NCBI GenBank assembly: GCA_001643675.2
Contig: LSRY02000009.1
Span: 939,501-1,003,500, forward strand
Direction: 5' to 3'
DNA from: Monocercomonoides exilis
Lineage: Eukaryota; Preaxostyla; Oxymonadida; Polymastigidae
Length of the DNA stretch: 64,000 nt
How positions within the stretch are numbered: position 1 is the stretch's first letter; the number at the start of each line of letters is the position of its first letter. The position numbers were made by a program, and so were the translations under genes. The notes beneath the pieces were generated by a model. That model was given only the letters and a program-made list of their open reading frames with translations. It made no database searches and was not told where the DNA came from. This document shows positions 12,098 through 24,807 of this stretch, piece by piece.

Positions 12098-12190
12098 AGA
12101 AGAAAAGGAAGAAGAAAAGGAAGAAGAAAAGGAAGAAGAAAAGGAAGAAGAAAAGGAAGAAGAAAAGGAAGAAGAAAAGGAAGAAGAAGA
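12098..12190. repeat. 12-bp repeat GAAGAAGAAAAG
   Basis: About seven tandem 12-bp units preceded by a short GAT/GAC run. They produce an acidic EEEKEEEK frame that is probably not a gene. The same unit occurs inside the transposase C-terminus near 57.11-57.17 kb. Confidence 0.85.
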
Positions 12191-12369
12191 AGAAGAAGAA
12201 GAAGATGATAGTTGTTTGAAAATTGTTTTTCTGTCAGATTGACAGGAATTTGATTTATCATTCAATTATCTCCAAAAGAGATCAGGAGAAGAGATGGAAT
12301 CATCAGCTATGGAATAGAAAGGGAAGAAAAGATAAATGCTAGAGAAAGCAGACCCAGATGATGTGAAAT

Positions 12370-13690
12370 TATAAAAATGGCCATTATCCGAAGTAATACA
12401 ATCTGCAACGAATTGCACATTATTGGCGTTTAACTGGAGAACATAAGAAGATGATAATGGAGCTGTAGCTAATGGAACTCACATGGAGGGTTCGCAGAAA
12501 ACTGTAGACTTCGTGAGAAAAGAGTTGTGCAGCCTCCTGTTTAAACCTTTTAAGTTCCATTCTCCTCAAATATTCTTGAGTCATAAATATTCACTTCTTC
12601 TGAGCCATGGACAAGAGCAAGTTCCTGTAAAGACTGAAATAAGAGAAAAATTAGCTGGTTCAATTTTTGTTTGGACAGTTGCGCTCATATTTCTTTGTCC
12701 ATAATTCACATAAGCATTGTCATCGAAGTCTTCACTTCTTATTTCTGTTATTGTTCCTGTAAATATCTGAACTTCATTTGCATTACGTAAAAAAAGTTTA
12801 TTTATACAATGGCTGATAGAATTACACGGATAGCTTTCATTGATCTGACATGAAAAAGCACCTTTGGAATTTTGTTTTGCTTCAGTTGAAAAAACAAATC
12901 TGATTCGTCCGCCAACATTATCAAGCTATTCACTTTTATCAACAACAGAGTTGTATTATGAGCTAACTCTGTTTGGTGTTTGTCTGTTTGAATAACTTCT
13001 TATGCTAATGTTGTTTAGCGAAAAGTCTTGAAGAAGAATGTCATGTCCACCTTTCACACATGAGCTTTTGTGGAAAAAACAGTAGAAAAATAAAATTCCT
13101 TTATTCACTGCATAGATTTGTGAGCCAGCAACACCTCCAGATGTCATCGAAAAGCAGTTGCAGAATAGGCAGTTGAACAATAAGAATTTGTCCATTGAAA
13201 GCCAATGCACAATTGCACCACGTTCAGAGCCTGAAGAGTTAAGCGCACTGCATTTGAAAAATAAACTGATTTATAACACATTTCTTCTGTCTCCCAGTTC
13301 TCTTTGCACGCAGATCAATTGCCCCTCCGTGGTTACCTGAAGAGTAATTATGAAAGGAGCAATCATAAACTGCTGGATGTGAATTGACATTTTCAAACTG
13401 AATTCCTCCACCACCGTTTTTATCTGAACTAGCTTTTTCTGTAGAACATTGCGTTAATGTGGTCTAGAGCAAAATTTATTCAGCGATATTCAATGCATAT
13501 ATTCTTCCACATCTTGCGGAAGAAGCATTACACATAGAAAAGACGAATTTTCAACTCTAAGGATGGCTTTTTCATTGTCGTGCACATAAAGAGCACTTCC
13601 TTGTTGCGATGTGCAACCAATCCATTTCCATAATGAAATGGACAAACTTTCTGTTGCATCCATTTTGTTTTCCCTTGAATTTGAAGATTA
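12370..13690 (-). pseudogene. Pmp-like beta-helix surface protein, decayed
   Basis: Minus-strand pieces carry the family motifs in order: ESLSISLWKWIGCTSQQGSA, ALYVHDNEKAILRVENSSFL, NCLFCNCFSMTSGGVAGSQI, SSCVKGGHDILLQDFSLNNI, CQINESYPCNSISHCINKLF and a long tail to about 12.37 kb. The ordering (short GGA-type repeats, then a KGGHDILL block, then a Cys-x(6)-PC-x-SI block that opens a new repeat unit) is what I see in the other copies. In-frame stops and shifts interrupt it roughly every 100-250 bases. An ATG near 13.66 kb opens the first piece. Expected location of an intact relative: cell surface. Confidence 0.65.
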
Positions 13691-14945
13691 TTCAATTCTC
13701 ATTAACCTTAATGAGAAGTATTTTTCATTGGAATTGCTCTAACCAAGAAAAACAGTGAAAATGAAAGAATAAGTTTTTTCAAATCAAAATAATTTTTCAA
13801 CGTGAAAACTTGTGAATCATATCGAACCTCAAATGTCTTGTTCAGAAACTTTCGTGATAAAACGCAACAAGTCTTATGTCACCAGAAAACAAATATTCTA
13901 ATTGATCAAAAAATAACATCAAAAATTAATAACGAGTGCAGTTTTTTTTGATACTGTAGTTTTTTCAGATATTTTTTCTCATTTGTAAAATTTTGAATAT
14001 TGATAATAAATAATTGCAACGGAGTGTTTCATTACTTTCTCCAATCGGTAAATATTTAGATCCTTGGAGACTTTTTAAAAAATTTGACACTAAACATTCA
14101 TCTGTCAAAAAAAAAAATCAACGAAAACATTCAAACGATAATAACAATTACTTTGAAAAGAACAAAATTGTATTCCAAAGCTTGTTTCGAAAAATCGTTC
14201 ATTATTTCATTATATTTTTGTTTTAAAAAATTATTTTTTATTAATAATTATTAAAAGCAACAGATTATTCTTAGAAAATATGATTTGAATAACTTCGTGT
14301 TTATGCATAATATATATTTTCACAGAAAAGTTTTGTCAACCCGAGTTATTGCAAAATTCCCCAAAAATTTCAAAATTTCCATTGACAATTTCAAAATTAT
14401 TGGGTTATTTCAAAATAACCCAATAATTTTGAAATTTTTTTTTATTTCACAATTCATCTATTCTTTTCTTTGATAATTTTTTTGTTTATTTTGCGAATTT
14501 CAAAAATATATTTCACTCAAAAACAGATTCGTCTTGCAGATCCTAATCAATTCAGACTCAGCAACTTGCAGTAACTTGCGAAGACACTTATCCGCATCGT
14601 ATTTGTTGAACTGTGTTTTTTTTTTGACAGCATCTGCCTTTGAATGTGTCTTTCTTATTTCTTTCCATCAAAATTGTTGAATCGCTCAGAACGATGCTGA
14701 ACAGCAGCTGGATGGAGAAAACACGCATTAACAGAATGGAGATGCTGCTGCATTCAGTTGTGTCTGCTTGCACATGCAAAGGGGAAGAAGAAGAAGAAGA
14801 AGAAAGAGAGGAATGCAAAGAGGATGCGTCTGTGGAGGAAGAGGAAGAAGAGGAGATAGAAGAAGAAGAAGATGATGATGTTTTTGCTTTTATTGTTTCT
14901 TTCTCTTTCTCTTTCTTTCTTTCTTTCTTTCTTTCTCTCTCTCTT

Positions 14946-15014
<69 letters not shown>

Positions 15015-15221
15015 CTTCTTCTTCTTTTTTTTATTCCTTCGACAACTTTATTAGCTGACTATTAAATATCCATGGTAATAAGTACAAATGAAGAAGAGCA
15101 AAGGAAAAACAATACGAAGAAGAAGTTTTCATAGGGAGTTTGCATCAAAGTTTGTAGTTCAATAAGAATTAAACAACTTCTTTTCAAGTTGCCTGTTTTG
15201 TGATTCAAAGAAAAACAAATA
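13691..15221. other. AT-rich spacer with hairpin and microsatellites
   Basis: Holds a perfect 23-bp hairpin (14387-14436, listed separately), a GAA-rich run near 14785-14875 and a CT-rich (CTTT/CTCT)n run near 14898-15036. Frames through these runs are low-complexity artefacts. The piece at about 14640-14780 has some codon-like character (FLFLSIKIVESLRTMLNSSW) but no identifiable family. Confidence 0.5.
14387..14436. repeat. Perfect 23-bp hairpin, 4-base loop
   Basis: Arms 14387-14409 and 14414-14436 are exact reverse complements around loop TCAA; the core is ATTATTGGGTTATT. It sits in a stretch rich in further AAATTTC-type inverted pieces, so it may be the centre of a small foldback element. 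Confidence 0.9.
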
Positions 15222-16226
15222 GGGCTATAATTTTATCTTGACCTTTTTTCTTTATCAAGACCTTTTTCTTTTTTGCCATGCTTAAAGCTTTACACAAGCC
15301 TGCGATAAATTAAAAATAACCAGAAATGTTTGAAATGTTTTAATTTCCTTATTCTGTATTTTTTTTCCTATATTTCATTTTTTTCAAAAAGATCGAGGAT
15401 AATAATAATTTTTTGTTTTGATCATTGACTTGCTGCTATTCCAGCGAATATTTTTTATCGGAAGTTTTAAGCTTTCATATCATAATACATCGTTTCTTTT
15501 TTAAATGATTTAGTTGTTTTAAACTTTCTCAACTTGTTTTTTTAACACTTTTCCTCATTTCACACTTATTTTCAAAAAACACGATTTCAGAGACATGCAT
15601 CCATTTGTATTAAATTTAATGAAATGAAATAAAAACAAATTTGAAATGAAATGATATCTCAAAGAAAAAACAACAAAATATTTGTATATGACGAACAATT
15701 TTCAGATCAAAATAGTTATATGTTCTGCCATTTCGCTTCAAATTCTTGTTCAATTCTTTTTCTTTTCAGAATTAATCAAAAATATACAATAAATAATACC
15801 TTGTTTTTTTTATCTGCTTAAAAATTTACACAAATTCATATTTGTTCCGAAAATCGTGTTTTAAGCAAAAACAGTGAAATGAGATAAAAAGATCAAAAAT
15901 AAAATTGAAAATGTTAAAAACAAGTTAAAATATTAATATAGGAATGTGGAATGCTGATGCTGTGGCTTGAAACGTTCGATATGAAATATTCGCTTCATGA
16001 CCAGCAAGTCTTTGATCTGTGTCCTAAAATAATAAAAATTTTTAATATTTTTTTGAACAAAAAAATATCAAAAAATTTTTTAACAGAATTCTGAAAAACA
16101 AAAATATCAAGAAGTCTATTTATTTTGTTTTTGTTTTTTGCCTTTTCACAAATCAAAAAAGCAAAAATAAGTTTCAAAAAAACAGGGTTGAGATAAAATT
16201 TTGAGGTCAAGATAATATTTGCACCC
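15222..16226. mobile_element. Candidate 1.0-kb mariner-type MITE
   Basis: The left end GGGCTATAATTTTATCTTGA and right end (reverse complement) GGGTGCAAATATTATCTTGA agree at most positions, and both are flanked by TA (15220-15221 and 16227-16228), the target duplicated by Tc1/mariner elements. The interior is AT-rich with no transposase-like frame. The TIR match is imperfect, so this is either an old element or chance. Confidence 0.4.
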
Positions 16227-16440
16227 TATTTTAATTCCTTCATTATACACCTCCCTTGCTCGCGTGGTGAGAGAAACAATTGTTGATAAAGAAGGCAGAT
16301 CTGTTTGTGTGTACCTTGTTCGATTGATTTAAAATCGAGAGCAATACTTGCTTCCTTTGATGTTATCATCACTTCTTCCAATTGTTTCAAAAAGTGTTTT
16401 GTCTTATTTATTTAGTTCCTGCTTGATGCAGGCAATAACT

Positions 16441-17450
16441 TTATGCGTTTCTATTGAGAAAGAAAAATAAATTTGATTGTTCATTGAAAGCTGAAATCAG
16501 GTTCTGCGTCTCTTCAACACAAGGAACGGAAGTGATATCTTTGAAGGGATCATAAATTGTCAAATTATTTTCATTTATACACTCATCAAGACTAATTTGA
16601 GAGCGGCTTTGAAAGGAAAAAGAAGAGCAAAATGAGAAGGAATGTGAGGAAAAAGGATGTGATTTCATCTGAGGTGCTGAATAGGAGATGCGAAGGGAGT
16701 TTCTTGGAAAACGCTCTCGAGAAAATAAAGAGAAAGAGGAGTTGGAATAAGTAGATAATGATGCAAATTCCATTCCAAATTCCGTCTTTTCTTTCGTGTT
16801 CTGCTGAGTCATTTGCAGACCCTGCATCTTGCTCAGAAACAAGCGTCCCACTTCCTCATCGGGATTTTTGAGTTTGGACAGGCTGAGTGCCAGGCAGCAA
16901 TCAATGAATAGCTCAAGACAGCTCAGCAGCTGCTTGTCTTCTCTTGTTTGCTCAAAAGCCGTTTCATTGGAGATTGTTTTAGACAAATCAGTGATAGGAG
17001 GACGTTATGCATCATCACGCAACATTTTGTCGATTTGCATAAATTATGATGAATAGACAATCATCTAAGCAGTCTTTTTCAATGCAACTGGAACAAAAAC
17101 CAACTCAAGGAACATTCCACTCATTTTGCTCCTAAGCTTATTCTGCAGCACCCACATTGTCTCCAGAGTCAGCATCAACATTTATTTTTTTGTCTTCCCA
17201 AGAACAGAACCAGCCCAGTTTGTCAGTTCAAATGCAATTCACCACATATCCCATGCGTCCGCTTTCTGTCTCATTGAACAGTTCAGAATCACTTCCACAT
17301 ACGGATAGTTGTGAGATGTTTGGCAAGAAGATTGCATTATCTGCTCTCTTTTCCATTGATTCAGCAGATGCATAATTGCACAAACATGGACTTGAGATGC
17401 ATCAGTTCCAGACTCATGTTGTTGCAATGTTGTGTTTGATCAAGAAATTA
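16441..17450 (-). pseudogene. Decayed gene of a conserved but unnamed family
   Basis: Two minus-strand frames fit one protein: the upstream piece at 17427-17239 (HVCAIMHLLNQWKREQIMQS, then SHNYPYVEVILNCSMRQK) and a 181-codon downstream piece (QLLSCLELFIDCCLALSLSK, LKNPDEEVGRLFLSKMQGLQ, SQISLDECINENNLT, PCVEETQNLISAFNEQSN). Stops in the 250 bases between show it is broken. The composition is that of a soluble helical protein with a long serine-rich linker. I believe it is the N-terminal part of a large Monocercomonoides gene family, from memory only. Function unknown. Confidence 0.55.
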
Positions 17451-18170
17451 TTTCAGTGGAAGAAGGAGAAAGAAGAAGATAGAGCAATTTGAGCTGAATT
17501 AGAATGGGTCTGGCTTCTTTTCGCTGGTTGTGTCAATACGTTTTCAGGCTTCATATCTCATCACACAAATCCCTTGCAGTATGGACGTGCGAAGAATCAA
17601 TTCCAAATTGTGAATGAATTCTCTCACTGAAAAAATAGAAAGCATGTAGTCACCTCACATCTGAATCAAAACCTCTTGAAGAACACAACTGTTATTCAAA
17701 TGCAATATATAAATGATTTTCATGATGGAAATGCACTATTAAGTGTTCGATTCTTCTTTTTCCTTTTTCAGAGAACAACATCAATACCTCTTTCCTCTTC
17801 AAAACCTTTGCTTGCTTTTTTTTCTTCTTTGATCCAAAAAAGTTATTAATTTCTTTGATATTTATGATTTTTGATTCCTTCTTCAATTTCTGTTTTTGTG
17901 AGTTATTCTTCCTTTAGAGCAAATAAATTCAATAATAAATTTTCGTAAAATTTTTCAATCCTTCTTCAGCGCATTGCCAACTTGTCAAGTCTTCAAATTC
18001 TGCTCCTCGAATAATGAAATAAAAATAATGATCACACTCACACATTTCGAAACCTTCTCCAGTTATTTCCTCAAAAAAAATTGTTCACAAAAATAAAAAA
18101 TAATTTCCATTGGATAGCTTGATAAATTATCTGATGACGATGTTAATGGATGAGAAATGGAGAATCATAT
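17451..18170. other. AT-rich spacer
   Basis: No supported gene. A short lysine-rich minus frame at 17692-17886 is low complexity and rejected. Confidence 0.5.
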
Positions 18171-19889
18171 GGGTATTTTTTTTTTTTTTGAAAAGTCACA
18201 AAATATTAATTGATCTTAAAATCAGATCATAAATGATCAGTATATTCTGATCATTCCGTTCCCATATAAATTCACAATTTAAATCATTCTTAGTGTTTTT
18301 TCTCTCTCTTCAAAAAAATATTTTTAATAATTGTCCATGTATCATAAATATTTTAAAACTTTTTTATCACTAACATTTTTAGTTAATATCATTTTCGTGT
18401 TACTTGAATCTACGAAGTGATATGTTTCAATTTCTTCGTTTTCATTTCATTATCGATATTTTTCGTTCAAAAATCTTTTAAATTTTGTTTTATTTTAAAA
18501 TGCACTTCTTTGTTCAAAAACAAATAATGAAAAAAGAGCTTTTTTTGGAATTTTTTTCTCGATATTTTTGATAGCGGAAATATTATTATTTCATGTGCTA
18601 AGCATTCAAATCACATTCAAATAAACGTGCTCAAAAGAAAAAGATTCAGATGTTGAATTGAAAAAATGAAATATACAGACAATTTATTTTTCGAAAAGCC
18701 CTAAAAATAGCAAACCAGAGAAAGAACAAGCCATGAATCAAAACCCTTGTTGTTTTGATATTAATCTTTCTTATTTTCGTATGTTTTTCATTTCATTTTG
18801 AATTCTTTGCATGAAGATATCCAGTTTTGTGCTTTTCAATCACTTGAGAAAAGGTTTGCAATTCTAACTGATCAAAATCTCTTGTCACATGAAGATGTTG
18901 TCTTTGTGCAGCTGTTGGAGCTTCTAGTGGGCGTGGTGGGGTATTTGAAAAGTCTTCTTGTTACAGGAGCGGAGCAGTAATCTTCTTATCGCTCAAGTCC
19001 TTTGTCTTTTTTATCATTATCTTAAATTCGGATGAGTAGAAAAGAAGTGGAGAAGGTTGCAGTGCATAAGCCCTTCATCTTCATTTTCATCGACAGTTGA
19101 TTCTTCGGAGGCATCGGTGGTAGCTGTGTTTAACACGTCATTAGCAGCGATGGACAGCATCGAAAGACGGCTGCGGATTGTGATGCCAGAATAACTTGGG
19201 CATATGTTCTGCACATGTCGCTGTCGCTGAAGATGCTGTGGGAACATGCTGTCATGTGGCTTGCTGTGAGGTTCGTGGACATTTAGAACATACGCAATGA
19301 AAAGCTTTCGGAGATGCTTTTTGTTCCGCTGGTGGCTCCGCTTCTGTCGCTTGCAATGTCTGTGGGAAAGAAGTTGGGGAGAAAGCGGATATTATCGGTG
19401 GCAGATATGAATGGTTATTGTCGATTAACGATCAATTTTTTCCATTCGCTGAAGATATGGCAATTGCAGTTGTTGAGGTGTGTGGAGTGAAACTGGACGA
19501 TAAAGTGACGGGGAGATGTGCAGCAATGTTTGAAAAGGGGAAGAGCTGAAGAACAAGAAGGAAGACCTGGAGAGGACGAAGGCGAACGCTTCTCAAACGC
19601 TAAGCAAAATGTACGGAAAGAGCGAGGGGCATGTTATGGAGCTGGGGGTGGAAAAGGAGGAGCTGGGGATGCATATCTGGGAGACGAGAGAACAGCACGA
19701 TGAGGCGAAGCATGAGATGGAGAAGCGGTATTCGGAGTTCAATATGATGCTGCAGAAGATCTGGGACGACGAGCGGATCTCGAAGCGGACGAACGGGCTG
19801 GTGGAGCAGCTGCAGCAGAATGACAAGATCAAATGATGCGAGAGAGGAAGATTCTGCAGCTGAGCGAGAAGCACAACACAGAGGTGAAG
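18171..19889. repeat. Left 1.7-kb arm of the inverted pair
   Basis: Contains the AT-rich terminal 0.6 kb and the 5' part of the coiled-coil unit. Identity with the right arm stops abruptly after GAGGTGAAG at 19889, within the coding unit. Confidence 0.85.
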
Positions 19890-21480
19890 GAGCTGCAGCA
19901 GCTGGTGGTGATGAATGTGAATGTGGAATTGACTAATGTGGGTATTGAGAAGGATAAGATGAAGCAGAAATATCTGTGTAGGTTGATGAGCGGGAACAGG
20001 AAATTGAAACTTGGGGATTTACGGCCACACTTGCTACGCCTTCTTCGTTGTCGTCTGCGGGAGGTGGGGAGGTTCAGTCTTTGGCTTTGTTGATTCTGCA
20101 GTTGGGGCTGTGTGAAAAGAGTCAAGAGAAGATTGCAGAGAGCTTCAAATGGAAGTGCTGTGATACTTGAGCCAGAGCCGACGGGAAAGGTGTTGTTGTG
20201 AAAGTTTGGAGCGGAGTGAGCATAGTGGGAGAAGCAAATAGCTGTGGAGGAGAGAGTTTCTGTATGGAGAAGTGGGGGGTACAAATGTGTGGCAGAAGAG
20301 AAACAAGATGGAGATGGAAATGAAGATGCTGATGGAGCAGTCGAAAGCGCAGGAGCAGACGATCTGAAAACAAAAGGCGCTATTCGAGGAGGCGATTGAG
20401 AATCAGTGGATGGCACTTGCGCAAAAGAGCAGGATTAAAAGATAATGAATGCGTCGTATGAAAAGATGGCGCAGCGCCTGGTTTGGTAGGTGAAGGGAAG
20501 GTGGAGCAGGGGAGAAAGTGGTTGGAGAGGGAACTTTTCTGGCGGGGTTGACAGCGATGGAGCGGCTGATGAACGCAGTGTCTCAGATGCGGTGGTAGGT
20601 TGCGTACGAAACAGCGAACGTGCTTTGGTTGCCGCCAACGTGGAGGTCATCAGTTCCGATGCAGATGCTGTTGATGCTGCTGAAGACAGGACTTAAACAG
20701 AAGCTGGCGTGGACGCTGTCGAAGATCCAGGGAATAAATAGAGAGAAGATCGAAGCAGACTTGGGTAGGGCAATCTTAAGTGGGATGGTGGTTCCGAGGC
20801 AAAGGTTTGAGGACTTAGTGTGTATGTGGATGTAGGAGAATAATGCAGAGCAGAAAAAGAGTGAAGCAGCTTTGTGGGCATAATCTGTGGTGTGAAGCTG
20901 TTCCGGAAGGACTTTGCAGGGATGTGGCCATCTGGGGTATTTGTGCGGAATGAGTAAATTGGAGGTGAAATGCAGTTTTCATTCATTTAGACGGTGTTTG
21001 AAGTTGTATCGGAGAAAAGATGAAAGTGTTTTTTGTTGTTTGAGGGAATAAAGTCGGAAAAGAGAAAAACCGAAATATTTGTGTTTCCATCGTTTTTCTG
21101 AACAACTTCCGAGCAGTAGCAGCTTCCGGATGTTTGTGATGAAACTTATCTGCGAAGTCCTCATCTGCAGTCTTTGAATAATGAGATTGTGAAGACAGCG
21201 AGATGCGCTGAACAACTTAATGCGGGAACTTTATGCAGTATTGAATGTGGCGGGGGAATGGATTGGGCTGAAGCTACCAGAAGAGATTATTCAGTCGGTG
21301 GAGGAGAATGAAAACGGGAAGAAGGCGTTGTTCCAGATGGCGCGGCTGCTATGATGGCTGTTGTCGATGAAACTGTGGAGGAACGACTCAAAAAAGGCGA
21401 TCTGCTTTGATCTTCCTTTGGAGGATAGGCAGTGATTGGCGCAGTTTCTAAAGACTGTGGCATAGCGGAGGGAGTTGATG
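18798..21480 (+). pseudogene. Coiled-coil family protein, degenerate plus-strand copy
   Basis: Pieces in order: an N-terminal helical part (NSLHEDIQFCAFQSLEKRFA, VQLLELLVGVVGYLKSLLV), a middle (MLWEHAVMWLAVRFVDI, LSLAMSVGKKLGRKRILSVA), a clear coiled coil from about 19540 to 19835 (TKANASQTLSKMYGKSEGHV, REQHDEAKHEMEKRYSEFNM, QKIWDDERISKRTNGLVEQL) ending in TGA, then shifted frames RERKILQLSEKHNTEVKELQ, EAIENQWMALAQKSRIK and a C-terminal part (MLLMLLKTGLKQKLAWTLSK, then LWRNDSKKAICFDLPLEDRQ). At least half a dozen stops or shifts are present. The unit is distinctly less AT-rich than its flanks. Function unknown; a structural coiled-coil protein is only a guess. Confidence 0.6.
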
Positions 21481-21486
21481 GCGAAG

Positions 21487-21790
21487 CCTTGTAATGTTCT
21501 TTATTGGTATTGACATCTTCGTTTTCATGTTCTTCTTCAAATCATTCTTCCTCTTCCTCCCACTCCTCTTTCTCTTTTTTCTCTTTTATTCTTTTCTTAT
21601 AAATTTTGATTTTCTCAATTTTTCTTCTTCACTTGATTTTATTTCATCGATAAACCTCATTCTCCATCCATATCCTGTTTCTTTTAACATTCATTTTCTT
21701 TCAAAGCATTCTTCGAAAGAAACAAATATATAGTCAACATTGAGAATGTTTTGTCTTCTTTTTGTTTATTTCTGAGTGAATAATGGAAAA
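21487..21790. other. T-rich 3' segment shared with 50.69-50.83 kb
   Basis: A stretch reading TCAACATTGAGAATGTTTTG, preceded by a TTTCTTTCAAAG...GAAAGAAAC hairpin, recurs in reverse complement near 50.73-50.79 kb. It marks the downstream end of the coiled-coil unit in both places. Confidence 0.6.
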
Positions 21791-24700
21791 TAAGAAGGAA
21801 AGGAGGAGGAGAAGAAGGAAGAGGAAGATGATGATTCTTGAAAATATATTGGCTCCTTCTCTTTCCCATTGCCGTTCCATTCTATTGTGATACAGCTCTT
21901 CACACCTGCCAATCACACAGCTGCATCCCAAAGTTGATCTTATTTCCCATCTCGTTCTTTTCAGCTGCAGCCCCACTAGCCCCACAAACAACCCAATCAT
22001 CCACAACAATGCCCGCTGCCCTTCTTTCTTCTTATCAGCCTGCTGCATAGACTCCATCCGCAGTTTCTGAACCACATCCACCCCTACCCATACCCTTGCA
22101 CATGTTGATGCCACCGAAATCACCAGCACTTGGCCATTCAGAGCCATCTTCAGCAGCGCAAAATGCAGACTAACTGTCTTCTTAACTGTCCTTTTCTCAG
22201 ATGGATACAGATATGCTCAAATTTCGGAGGAATTAAATATATCCTGATGTTTCAGTTACAGCGTGAAGAAGAAATTGCGATGACACGCCTCCAGCACCGA
22301 CACAAATAATGGCAAACAGCACCCAGACAGCATGCACACATCCCGAAAGATCCGCAGTAACAGCGCGTGCTGTATCTGCAGAATGCTCTCTCACAAAAGA
22401 GACTCTTTCTACGAATACGTCATCCCTCACCAAGCTTCGTGAGATGATGATGAAAAAGTCAATGAATCGCATCAGCGAATCTCATTATGCAGCTCCATTA
22501 TCACCTCCTTTTTTCATCTTTTCTTCTGCTCAGGTGTTATTCAACAGAAACCCTAGAAACGCAGGCGAGTATTCTTCTCACTTCTCCGAATAAAATCCCT
22601 CTAACTCCTCTAAAAATACATCTCGATATTCTTATCCGAAGCCTCTTTAACAGCTGTATTGATTCACTTCCAAAACATCCTATACAACATCATTAGGAAG
22701 ATCTAGCTCTCTTCTGAAAGTGGCTTCAACTGAAAACCTTCAAATAGCACTTTGCAGTTGTCTTGAAAACCACAACTTGATTCCTTTGCACTCCTCCTGC
22801 ACAAACTTCCCGAACAACAACACATCCACAAAGTCCTTTTGAAACAGCTCCACAACAAAAATCATCTTTAATTGTGCGGCCTCACTCTTCTTCTGCGCTG
22901 CGTGCTTCACCCTCAGCCACATGAATATATAATCCCCAAACTACTGCCTCGGAACCACCACTCTCACAAACACAGCGCTGCCCTCTCCCAAGTCTGTTGC
23001 GAGCTTGTCTCCAAATATCCCCAGAATCAACGTCAGCTTCCACACCAACGATGGCTGCAGCCCTATTTTCAGCGGCTTCAACAAACGCTTCATCCACACA
23101 GACGACTGCAACTTGATCGGTATCCAAAGCTCATGTTTCGCATCGTGCGCAACCAGCCCAAGTGACCAAGAAACCGTTCTCATCTGATGCTCCATCCTCT
23201 CTTCAAACAACTCCTTCTTTTTCTTCTGCTCCCATTTCTATTGCACAAGCTCCGTCCGCAGCTCTCATTCATCAATTGAACAGCGCCTTCTACATGTGTA
23301 TTATCCTTTCCTGTTCTTTTGACAGCACCATTCTTTTCTATCTTTCGCTGATCCCAGATCTCGTTCCTTCACTTCCACCACCTCCTCAACCACAGCTGTT
23401 TGTTTTACTAACAACATTTATCGCGCTCCTCACTTTCACAACAACAACCTTCCAAGAGGAGTACATCTCAAGCATCACAGCGCTACCACCACAATGCTCG
23501 CTGTAAACTTCTCCTTGTGCTTTTCGTACAGCCCCAACAACAGAATCAAGGAAACCAAAGATGGAACCATCCCATAACAAACAGAGAAACCAAAGAAGAA
23601 AATGTGGCAATTGTAACCTCCGATCAGCCATTTTCCACTTTTCATCCACACCCACCACTCCTCCTTGCAGTGCACAGCACTTCTTCTCCTTTACCTGCTT
23701 CACCTGCTTCACCTGCTTCACCTCTGTGTTGTGCTTCTCGCTCAGCTGCAGAATCTTCCTCTCTCGCATCATTTGATCTTGTCATTCTGCTGCAGCTGCT
23801 CCACCAGCCCGTTCGTCCGCTTCGAGATCCGCTCGTCGTCCCAGATCTTCTGCAGCATCATATTGAACTCCGAATACCGCTTCTCCATCTCATGCTTCGC
23901 CTCATCGTGCTGTTCTCTCGTCTCCCAGATATGCATCCCCAGCTCCTCCTTTTCCACCCCCAGCTCCATAACATGCCCCTCGCTCTTTCCGTACATTTTG
24001 CTTAGCGTTTGAGAAGCGTTCGCCTTCGTCCTCTCCAGGTCTTCCTTCTTGTTCTTCAGCTCTTCCCCTTTTCAAACATTGCTGCACATCTCCCCGTCAC
24101 TTTATCGTCCAGTTTCACTCCACACACCTCAACAACTGCAATTGCCATATCTTCAGCGAATGGAAAAAATTGATCGTTAATCGACAATAACCATTCATAT
24201 CTGCCACCGATAATATCCGCTTTCTCCCCAACTTCTTTCCCACAGACATTGCAAGCGACAGAAGCGGAGCCACCAGCGGAACAAAAAGCATCTCCGAAAG
24301 CTTTTCATTGCGTATGTTCTAAATGTCCACGAACCTCACAGCAAGCCACATGACAGCATGTTCCCACAGCATCTTCAGCGACAGCGACATGTGCAGAACA
24401 TATGCCCAAGTTATTCTGGCATCACAATCCGCAGCCGTCTTTCGATGCTGTCCATCGCTGCTAATGACGTGTTAAACACAGCTACCACCGATGCCTCCGA
24501 AGAATCAACTGTCGATGAAAATGAAGATGAAGGGCTTATGCACTGCAACCTTCTCCACTTCTTTTCTACTCATCCGAATTTAAGATAATGATAAAAAAGA
24601 CAAAGGACTTGAGCGATAAGAAGATTACTGCTCCGCTCCTGTAACAAGAAGACTTTTCAAATACCCCACCACGCCCACTAGAAGCTCCAACAGCTGCACA

Positions 24701-24807
24701 AAGACAACATCTTCATGTGACAAGAGATTTTGATCAGTTAGAATTGCAAACCTTTTCTCAAGTGATTGAAAAGCACAAAACTGGATATCTTCATGCAAAG
24801 AATTCAA
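21791..24807 (-). pseudogene. Coiled-coil family protein, degenerate minus-strand copy
   Basis: The same unit in opposite orientation. The N-terminal part and coiled coil (24807 down to 23716) are identical to the plus copy. The remainder has diverged: KQVKQVKQVKEKKCCALQGG, YEKHKEKFTASIVVVAL, WMKRLLKPLKIGLQPSLVWK, then GLQLKRTRWEIRSTLGCSCV near 21.9 kb. Stops and frameshifts interrupt it, although frames of 128-137 codons survive. The abrupt change from identity to strong divergence points to gene conversion or duplication of the outer part only. Confidence 0.55.

Noticed and set aside
12030-12242. Acidic protein frame EEEKEEEK
   Set aside because: Generated by the 12-bp and GAT repeats; an equally open basic frame lies in another phase.
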